Origin: Sapria himalayana
Lineage: Eukaryota; Streptophyta; Magnoliopsida; Malpighiales; Rafflesiaceae
Assembly (NCBI GenBank): GCA_029783825.1
Contig: JAREIK010012368.1
Span: 1 to 64,000 of the forward strand
Direction: 5' to 3'
Length of the DNA stretch: 64,000 nucleotides
Below the pieces are notes generated by a model, which did no database searches, was not told the origin of the DNA, and saw only the letters and a list, made by a program, of their open reading frames with translations. The first letter of the stretch is position 1. Each line of letters starts with the position of its first letter. Below, one piece after another: positions 54,401 through 64,000 of the stretch. The position numbers were made by a program, and so were the translations under genes.

Positions 54401-57400
54401 TTTTGATCATTATTAGAATATTTATCAATAAAATTATTTATATTGAATTTATATGATATTTAAATATAATGATTATTATAACTAAATATTGAATTCACTT
54501 TTGAAAAAAATTTTAAAATTATTATATTTTCAAAGTTTATAACCTTTGAAAATGTGAAAAAATAAAAAAATATATTTTTTTATATTTCATTGTTTAAATA
54601 AAACCTATAAACCACTAAATGCCTAAACACTTAATTCAATAACTCTTAAATCTCTAAAACCCTAAAGAATAAATAATAATCCTTTTAAATTGGTAACCAT
54701 AAATAATAAATAATAAATCTCAATATTATTTTTTTCATTATAATTTTAAATATTAATTTTAATTATTTATTAGTTTATTTTTATATAAATATTAATTACA
54801 AAATAAATAATGAGTTAGATAAATGTAATTTTTATAAATTTTTTTTCATCGAAAAATATAGATAAACTTATAAAAAGAATAAAAAATTTTAAAACTAAAA
54901 TTTATTATATAGTAATATATTTTTCTCTCCTTCTGAATCATTTTAGATTTTGTAATTATATTTTAATTGATATCTATCTTATTAATAATTATTTATTAAT
55001 TTATTTTTTGATCATTATTAGAATATTTATCAATAAAATTGTTTATATTGAATTTATATGATATATAAATATAATCATTATTATAACTAAATATTGAATT
55101 CACTTTTCAAAAAAATTGAAAATTTATTATATTTTCAAAGACTATAACCTTTGAAAATATAATAAAATAATAAAAATAAATTTTATGTTATTTTATTTTT
55201 TAAATAAAACCTATAAACCACTAAATGCATACACAGTTATATCAGTAAACTCCTAAACCCCGTAATGAATAAATACATAAACCATTAAACCACTATATAA
55301 TACTTAATAATTAATAAATTGAATTTTTATTTCAATTTATTATTATTTTAAATATTCATTTTAATTATTTATTAGTTTATTTTTAAAGAAATTTTTATTA
55401 CAAAATAAATTATGAGTGTGACACATAATTTAAATAATTTATTTTTAATCAATAAATCTATATACGCTTATGAAATAAGTAAACATTTAAAAATTAAAAA
55501 TTATTATCCAGTAATACATTTTACTTTATTTTTGAATTAATTTAAGTTTTGTAAATATTTTTTAATTAATATCTATCTTATTATTAATAGTTTATTAATT
55601 TAATTTTTGATCATTATATAATATCTATCAATAGAATTATTTATATTGAATTTATATGATATATAATTTTTAATATTAATATAACTAAATATTATATTCA
55701 CATTTCTAAAAATTTTAAATATTATTATATTTTCAAAGGTTATAACCTATGAAAATCAAAAAAAATTACAAATTTTTTTTGTTATTTTATTGATTAAATA
55801 AAACTAATAAACCATTAAATTCTTAAAACCTAAATCGCTAAACTCCTAAAAGAAAAAACCTCTAATTACTTAAACCATTAAACTAGAATACATTAATAAT
55901 AAATCATAAATATCATTTTAATTTTTATTCAGTATAATTTTAAATTTTTATTTTAATTAATTTTTAGTTTATTTTTATACAAATAATAATTACAAAATAA
56001 ATTATTGGTAAGATAGATCTAATTAAAATTAGACCGGTATACCCTGAATAATAAATAATTAATCTCATTATTTTTAATTATAATTTTAAATATTTATTTG
56101 TTTATTTTTATATAAATATTAATTACAAAATAATTAATGAGTTACATAAATATAATTTATATAAATTATTTTTCATCAAAAAATATAGATAAACTTATTA
56201 AAAGAAAAAAAAATTTCAAAAAAAAAATTTATTATATATTAATATATTTTGCTTTTCTTTTGAATCATTTTAGGTTTTTTAATTATATTTTATTTGATAT
56301 CTATCTTATTAATAATAGATTATTATGTTATTTTTTCATCATTATTAGAATTTTATCAATAAAAATGTTTATATTTAATTAATATGATATATAAATATAA
56401 TGATTAATATAAATAAATATTGTATTCACATTTAAAAAAAATTTTAAAATTATTATATTTTCAACGGTTATAAGCTTTGAAAATGTGAAAAAATAAAAAA
56501 AAATATTTTTTATTTATTATTTTATTGTTTAAATAAAACCTATATACCATTATATGCCAAAGCATTTAAATCAGTAAACTACAAATTCCCGATACCTCTA
56601 TATAGATAATCCTTTTAATCGGTATACCCTATATAATAATTATAAATTTCATTTTTATTTCTTTTCATTATAATTTAAAAAATTCATTTTGATTGTTTAG
56701 TATTTGATTTTTATATACGTATTAATTATAAAATAAATTATGAGTTAAAAATATAATTTATAAAAATTATTTTTAATCAAAAAATTGATAAGCTTATAAA
56801 AAGAAAAATTTAAAAACAAATAAATATTATTTAGTAATATATTTTGCTTTGATTTTGAATCATTTTAGGTTTTGATATTATATTTTAAGTAATATCAATC
56901 TTATTCATAATAGATTTTTAATTTATTTTTTGATAATTATTAGAATATCTATCAATAAAATTGTTTATATTGAATTTATAAGATATATAATTATTATGAT
57001 TATTATAAATAAATATTGTATTCACTTTTGAAAAAAAATTAAAAATTATTATATTTTCAAAGGTTATAATATTAGAAAATGAGAAAAATTATAAAAATAA
57101 TTTTTTAGTTATTTTATTTTTTAAATAAAACCTATAGACCATTAACTGCTTACTTACTTAAATTAGTATGCTCATAAACCCTGAAACCCCTAAATACATA
57201 AAGATTTTAACATCTATATACTACTTAATAAATAATAAATCTCATTTGTATTTCTATTTATCATAATTTTAAATAGTCATTTTAATTATTTTTAGTTTAA
57301 TTTTTTATAAAAATTAATTACAAAATAAATTTCGAGTGAGACAAATATTATTTAAATAATTTATTTTTAATCAAAAAAAAATATAAGCTTATAAAAACAA

Positions 57401-59477
57401 GAAAAAATTTAAAAATTAAATATTATTATTTAGTAATATATTTTGATTTGATTTTAAATCATTTTGTGTTATGTAAATATATTTTAATTAATATTTATAT
57501 TATTAATAATAGTTTATTAATTTAATTTTTGATCATTATTATAATATCTATCATTAAAATTATTTATATTGAATTTATATGATATATAATTTGTAGGATT
57601 AATATAATTATACATGGTATTCATATTTCGAAAAATTTAAAAAATTATTTTATTTTCAAAGGTTATTACCTATTAACCACTAAATACCTAAAAACATAAA
57701 TTGAAAACTCCTAAACGACAAAACTCCTAAATAATCATACCATTAAACCAAGATACAACATATAATAAATCAAAAATCTCATTTTAATTTGTATTCATTA
57801 TAATTTTAAATATTCATTTTAATTATTTATTAGTTTATTTTTTATAGAAATATTCATTACAAAATAAATAATGAGTGAGAAAACTATAATTTTAATAATT
57901 TGTTTTATCAAAAAAAATATAAGCTTATAAATAGATGTAAATATTTAAAAACAAAAAATTATTATTTTCTAATATATTTTACTTTGATTTTGAATCATTA
58001 TATATAAGTTTTGCAATTATATTTTAATTGCTATCAATCTTATTAAGAATAGTTTATTAATTTATTATTTGAACAATTTATAATATCTAACAATAACATT
58101 ACTTATATTTAATTTAAATGACTTATAATTATTAAGATTATTATAACTAAATATTATATTTACATTTAAAAAAATTTAAAATTATTATATTTTCGAAGGT
58201 TATAACCTTCGAAAATGATAAAAAATAACAAAATTTTTTTTATTATTTTATTATTTAAATAAAACTTATAAACCACTAAATGCCTAAACTTTTAAATCTC
58301 AAGACTCCTAAACACCAAAACTCCCTAAATACTCAAACCATTAAACCTATAAAACCTAAATAATAAATGATAAATCTCATTTTTATTTGTTTTCTTTATA
58401 ATTTAAAATATTCATTTTAATTATTTTTTAGTTTTTTTTTATAGAAATATTTATTACAAAATAAATAATGAATGAGACATATATAATTTTAATAAATTAT
58501 TTTTTATGAAAAAAAATATATGCTTATAAAAATAAACAAAATTTCAAAAATTTAAAATTTTCTTTAGTAATATAATTTACTTTGATTTTGAATTATTTTT
58601 GGTTCTGCAAATATATTTTAATTAATATCTGTCTTATTAATAATAGTTTAATAATTTATTTTTTGATCATCAAAATAATATATATTAATAAAATTTTTTA
58701 AATTGAATTTACATCAAATATAATTATTAAGATTATTATAACTAAGTATTGTATTCATATTTTAGAACTATTAAAAAATTATTATATATTCAAAGGTTGT
58801 AACCTTTGAAGATCACAAAAATTCATAAAAATAAATTTTTTGTTATTTCATTGATTAAATAAAACCTATAAATCAATAAATAAAACCTAAATATGTAAAC
58901 ATATACATAAATAAACTCATTTACCCCAAAACCACAATAAACATAAACCATTAAATAGGTATACCCTAAGTAATAAATCATAAATCTCATTTTTATTAGT
59001 ATTCATTATATTTTTATATATACATTTTAATTATTTATTAGTTTTTTTATAGATATATAAATTTAAAAATAAATTAATAGTTAGACAAATATAATTTAAA
59101 TAATTTTTTTTTCATCAAAAAATATATAAGCTTATAAATGGATACAAAAATTTAAAAATTTAAAATTTAAAAATTTAAATTAATATTTAGTAAAATATTT
59201 CACTTTGATTTTGAATCATTTTAGGTTTTGTAAATATATTTTAAACAATATTTATCTTATTAATAATTGTTTATTAATCTTTTGTATGATCATTATTATA
59301 ATACTTATCAATATAATTGCTTATATTGAATTTACATGATATATAATTATTAAGATTATCATAACTAAATATAGTATTCATATTTATAAAAAATTTAAAA
59401 ATTTTTATAGTTTGAAATGTTATATTAAATTTTTTCTTATTTTATTTTTTAAATAAAGCCTATAAACCACTAAATGC
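51431..59477 (+). repeat. AT-rich satellite array, block 8 (forward)
   Basis: Forward units of about 0.6 kb, with composite junctions near 51440 and 56030. Empty versions of the unit subtype that carries hAT copies A-C are seen near 51861 and 55220 (CTAAATGCATACACA). A palindrome with paired changes is at 58189-58216. Near 59150-59180 a short AAATTTAAA stutter occurs. The unit just before hAT copy D is of the subtype seen at 29.3-29.65 kb, not that seen before copies A and B. The ORF at 56137-56382 is satellite translation. No gene is visible. Confidence 0.92.
58189..58216. repeat. Satellite palindrome with paired base changes (CGAAGG/CCTTCG)
   Basis: A perfect 28-bp palindrome in which the usual CAAAGG...CCTTTG is CGAAGG...CCTTCG. 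The paired change is at a different position from that at 42351-42382, so this is a second independent symmetric substitution. Confidence 0.88.
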
Positions 59478-62400
59478 TAGGGGTGATCATGGGAAGGGAC
59501 GGGATGGGGATTACAAATCTCCAATCCCTTTCTATAGTTCGGAGATTTTTTTTTGAAGATCCAAACCAGTCCCATAGTTTGAAAATATCGGGATGGGACG
59601 GGATCGGAGATCGGGTATTTTGGGTAGGAGAAAATGGTTCCGGGATGGAACGGAGTTCGGACATTTTTTTCAATTTATTTTCTTCAAACTGGTCAAGTTA
59701 GTTCATGTCGAAACCTTTTGTTATACCATTTATTATTCCTTAGTTATGTATCTTTCAAACTCAAATTGGGCCAATTTTGTTTTGAAAAATAGGGTGAATA
59801 CCGCAAATGAGTTCCATTACCTTGTCAAAAGCTTTGATGTACAGAAAAAGATAGAAATGTTAAATAGAACGTGACCGAGTTGTGTGCTTAATTTGCTTCT
59901 TTGTTTTTTCAGAAGTTGGCTTTGTTCAGCCGAGTGAAAGTTAACCATAATATCAATACTACATTTTTTAAACAATTACTTAAAATATTAAGGAATAACT
60001 AAAATGACCACAAACATTGGTGGCATCAATTACTACTTAAGTAATTTCTAAAATTAGGCAGCTTAATATAAATAAAAAATACAACTAATAATACCATGAT
60101 AATAATCATTTCAAAGGTCCGTCCCTAAATAGTAACGAAAATCCAAACCCAATTAATTATCTCAACAATGAATCCTCCCATTTCTTCCACCACTATAGAA
60201 GGATAACCAAAGATGAAAACGTGTTAATCATGTAAATATAAATTTATAAGATGAAAGAGTAATAAAAAAACAAAATTTTACCTTAAACAATTTAATACAC
60301 CCATTCCAAATTTAGTTAGCCAACTATAGTTGGAAGAATATTTGGATTTGTGACCCCTTTGAAAATTGTAATTGAACCATATTTTTATTAAATTGAAAGA
60401 ATAAAATAAGTAAAATTCAAATTAAAATTACAAGATTTATATACTAACCTGATTCATTATCATCATTGTCTTGAACTAATTCTTCAATTTCAATAGGCTT
60501 GTTTGAGCTTCTCAACCAATCTTGTAGACATATGAGAACTTCAGCTGTAATAGTTGTTAAAGAACTCGTAAATTTATTGAAAGTTCTCCCCCCATTGCTA
60601 AATATAGATTCATAGGCCATAGTAGATGCTTGGATAGCAAATACATCCCTTGCTACATTTTCCAAAGAAGGATACCTAACCTCATCTACCTTCCACCAGT
60701 TTAGAAGATCAAAATCAATTCTATTTTTTTCAAGTTTGTCCTCCAAATACATATCCAAATCTTCCAAATATGCAACTTCTTGTTCATTCTCCAATTCAAC
60801 AAAAAAAATCATCAACATAAGTATCACCACCATCAAAGAAATCATCATTTTTATTCAACACAGTAGAAGATAAATCATCTTCTTTTAATTCATCTTCATT
60901 TAAATCTTTATAATCATCCATCATCTCATTTAAAGCATTTATAACCTTTTTCACCAAATTTTTAGCCAATTCCTCTCCATAATGCTAAGTGTACTTAACC
61001 TTGAGATATTTGATCTTATATCTAGGATCCAAAACTACTGCTACAAAAAGCATAATATTTGTTGACTGAAGAGAACCCCAATATTTGTTGAATTTATGCC
61101 TCATTTTCATACCTATTTCAGACACCATTGTATCTCTACTATTTTCACAACGCTCAATTTTTTTCAAAATTTGAATAATCTAATGAAAATAAACACTAGA
61201 GGTAGAATATTTTGAGCCAGAAAATTTACAAGTTACCTCATACAAAGTTTTCAAGAAACGAGCCAAAATTTTGGCGTTTGTTTAGTCTCTCTCAATTGGA
61301 ACCTTTAAACCAAAGTCCTTCAAAAACCTTTTGTCTTTGTCCTCCAACTTATCAAATTCTTTTTGATATTTTATATCAGTTTGTAGCATCAAATAATTTG
61401 AATTCCATCTTGTAGGACTATCTAATTACAATGAATATCCATATGTAAAGTTTGCTTGTTCAACACATAAATTAAACATATCTAATCTTTTAGGACTGCT
61501 CCTCACATATTTCACCAAACCTTTAATTTTTTGAATAGAACCCTCAACTACTGCAATGCCATCTCTGACAATTAAGTTTAGGATATGAGAACAATATCTC
61601 ATATGAAAATGCTCACCTCTCAAAGGTACAACACTTTTCTTCACAAGCATTTTTTTCAATTGTTAAACTACAACATCATTATTTGATGCATTGTCAACAG
61701 TACTGAACATCAACTTTCTCAAACCCCATTCACAAATCACAACATCATTATTATGACAAATTTTGAATGCTAGTCCAAGTGTCGATAGTCAGTGAAACTG
61801 TACTACAATGAGATTATATGCTATCAAATAATTTCTTGTTTTCCTTTACAAACAAAGAAAACAATTCCTCAATATAGAGTGCCTAGATGGAATTTTAAAT
61901 TGAGGCACACTAACTTCACAAAACTCCTTAAACTCATCCGTCTCAAGAAAACAAAAAGGCAATTCATCTTTTATGATCATTTTCACCAAAGCCTCCCTAA
62001 CTAGTTCTTGATCAAATTGCCAACAAGTTAATTTGTTATCCTATGAACTTGTACGTTTCGTGAAACTCAACAAAGATTGTGACTTGTCTTTACCTTTGTG
62101 AGCTTCTATTAATTCTTTTTGTGTTGAAATTTTCTACTAGTCTTTCTAAAGTATTTCTATTAACCCGAAGTACCTTGATCACTCTTTCCCAAGTATTCTT
62201 TCCTACACAATATACAAGCTGCCCTACTAGTTTCATTTTCCTCTGAATCAACTAAAATCTCATAAGTTTTCCAAACAGCAGACTTATACTTTTTATGCGC
62301 TTGAGGTTCAGATGTACCTTGACTTTCTTTTACAATTGGAATTGAAGAACCTTCCGTAATAATAGGAGGGTTCATGAAATGATGATGATTGGATTTACCA

Positions 62401-63031
62401 GTACTTTGATCATTTGAGATGTGATCATCTTCAATTATTATATTTTTCGTTTACTGCTGGATTGTGCCATCTTCAATGCCTTTAATTAATATGATATGTT
62501 AAGCAGGAATACATATAAATATTTCAAACAAGCAAGCTCTACAAAACTAATTGTAACACATCCGGCCGACTCATTCGGCCGACTCATTCCCCCCAACCAC
62601 AACACCACACCCTATACTCAACAAAACTGACTGAGACACATAATAATAATAATTAATCACTCAATTCTCATCAGAAAAACAAACAAAACGGCTTGAGGCA
62701 ACCGAGACATTGTGGAGGCAACCAAAAGTGTGATGGACAAGGGCTGGACCTAACGGAACACGGCTTGAATGGCGTGAGGTGGCCTGGAACTCTTCGGAAT
62801 AGTAATAGGTCCGTCGGAATTGGATGGGCAGTAACAAAATTTGTGGCATCTTCATGTTATATATATATATATTCCTGGTTCTAGTATATGTTTTTTAGGA
62901 TGGGAGGTTATCGGGATGATATTGCTTTAGATGCGGAACCATCCCAAAAGAAAAAATATGTGACATAATGGGATGGGAAAAGTCAAAGTAGACGGATTTT
63001 CTCAGTCCGGATTCTTTTTGGACAAGGCTTC
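59478..63031 (-). mobile_element. hAT (Ac-like) DNA transposon, copy D, right end lost
   Basis: The left terminus TAGGGGTGATCATGGGA (59478-59494) is preceded by CTAAATGC (59470-59477). The body is homologous to copies A-C through GACAAGGCTTCG near 63031, where satellite text (AGATATTGCTTTATAT) takes over. About 50 bp of the right end, including the terminal repeat and second target duplication, are missing. It has a single BED/core unit with a further internal deletion near 61731-61754. A (TA)n tract lies at 62857-62872. A 13-bp tandem copy of CGGCCGACTCATT lies at 62563-62588. With one terminus it could not be moved as a normal hAT. Confidence 0.92.
60444..62470 (-). pseudogene. hAT transposase pseudogene (copy D)
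   Basis: The stop TAG is complementary to 60444-60446. The first ATG of the family is changed to TTG, so I start at the second, complementary to 62468-62470. The BED finger reads at 62160-62375, with LTIDTWT near 61780. The HMRYCSHILNLIV segment is at 61426-61659, NKYWG...LDPRYKIKYL at 60985-61167, and the dimerisation domain at 60444-60810. Unlike A, B and C it keeps CAA after KDKS and AAG after KYLKV, but it shares the TAG at 60985-60987. Other damage is a deletion of about 0.13 kb near 61731-61754 replaced by about 25 bp, a frameshift in the A-run near 60801-60808, and a one-base loss near the N-terminal TAA. It is a pseudogene. Confidence 0.9.
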
Positions 63032-64000
63032 GAGATATTGCTTTATATATATTATTTTTCATCAAAAAATTATAAATAAACTTTTTACGATAAAAAGAAT
63101 TTCTAAACAAAAAATTATTATATAGTAATATATTTTGCTTTGATTCTGAATCATTTTAGGTTTATAATTATATTTTAATTGATATCTATATTTTTTTTTA
63201 ATTGAAATCTATCTTATTAATAATAGATTATTAAATTATTTTTTGATCATTATTAGAATATTTATCAATAAAATTGTTGATATTAAATTTATATGATATA
63301 TAAATATAATGATTATTATAACTAAAGATTTTATTCACTTTTGAAAAAATTTAAAAATTATTATATTTTGAAAGGTTATAACATTTGAAAATATTAAAAA
63401 ATAATAAATATATATTTATTATTATTTTATTTTTTAAATAAAACCTATAAACCACTAAAAGCCTAAAAATGTAAATTTTTAAACACCTAAATGACATAAC
63501 CTCTAAATACTTATTCCATTAAACTGGTATAGATTAATAATAAATAATAAATCTCATTTTAATATTTATTCCGTATAATTTTAAATTTTTATTTTAATTA
63601 TTTATCAATTTAATTTTATAGAAATATTAATTACAAAATAAATTATTAGTAAGACAGATCTAATTTAAATTAAATTGGTATCCCTAAATAATAAATAATA
63701 AATCTCATTTTTTTTTCATTTTAATTTTAAATATTCATTTTAATTAATTAATTATTTATTTATATATAAATATTAATTACAAAAAAATTGAGTTAGGCAA
63801 ATATAATTTATATAAATTGGTTTTAATCAAAAAATTATAGATAATCTTTTTAAAAGAAAAAAAAAATTTAAGCAAAAAATTATTTTATAGTAATAAATTT
63901 TGCTTTGCTTTTGAAACATTTTAGGTTTTGTAATTATATATTAATCAATATTTATCTTATTAATAATAGATTATTAATTTATTTTTTGATCATTATTAGA
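63032..64000 (+). repeat. AT-rich satellite array, block 9 (forward)
   Basis: Satellite resumes within the unit body, upstream of the usual hAT insertion point, not at the octamer block. A local stutter of TTGATATCTAT/TTGAAATCTAT occurs near 63178-63215. A complete octamer block follows near 63440-63530, and a composite junction near 63655-63690. The array runs off the window. No gene is visible. Confidence 0.9.

Overview
The window looks like plant nuclear heterochromatin with no intact gene. It is an extremely AT-rich tandem satellite, broken only by four copies of one dead hAT DNA transposon (GC-richer islands of 3.5-4.6 kb) and one probable solo LTR. The plant assignment rests on the transposon, whose BED finger, RNase-H-like core and C-terminal dimerisation region resemble the plant Ac/RICESLEEPER type. 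I cannot name the species from the sequence.

Layout. Satellite in forward orientation (defined as reading CCACTAAATGC) fills 1-11054, 15613-23651, 29204-33856, 38459-40875, 51431-59477 and 63032-64000. It is inverted in 23652-29203, 40876-44452 and 48154-51430. hAT copies lie at 11055-15612 (copy A), 33857-38458 (copy B), 44453-48153 (copy C) and 59478-63031 (copy D, right end lost). The coding strand of each copy is minus for A, B and D and plus for C, so every copy has the same orientation relative to the satellite around it. A 596-bp TG...CA insert with a 5-bp target duplication sits at 42821-43416.

The satellite unit is usually about 570-600 bp, with some composite units of about 680-770 bp. 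Each unit has a palindromic core (half-site TTTTCAAAGGTTA), an A/T-tract spacer, a block of about ten in-phase octamers of form NNNYTAAA, and about 400 bp of AT-rich body. Units fall into subtypes arranged in a higher-order repeat. One clear period is about 11.8 kb between 7.07 and 18.85 kb, or about 7.2 kb once the transposon is subtracted.

The hAT copies sit at the same nucleotide of the unit, with 8-bp target duplications of CTAAATGC type. Copies A, B and C also share a flank variant that I do not see at empty sites of the same unit subtype. All four copies share at least one in-frame stop. The simplest reading is that one already defective insertion was amplified and inverted together with the satellite. 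Short ORFs in the satellite are low-complexity translations and are not annotated as genes.
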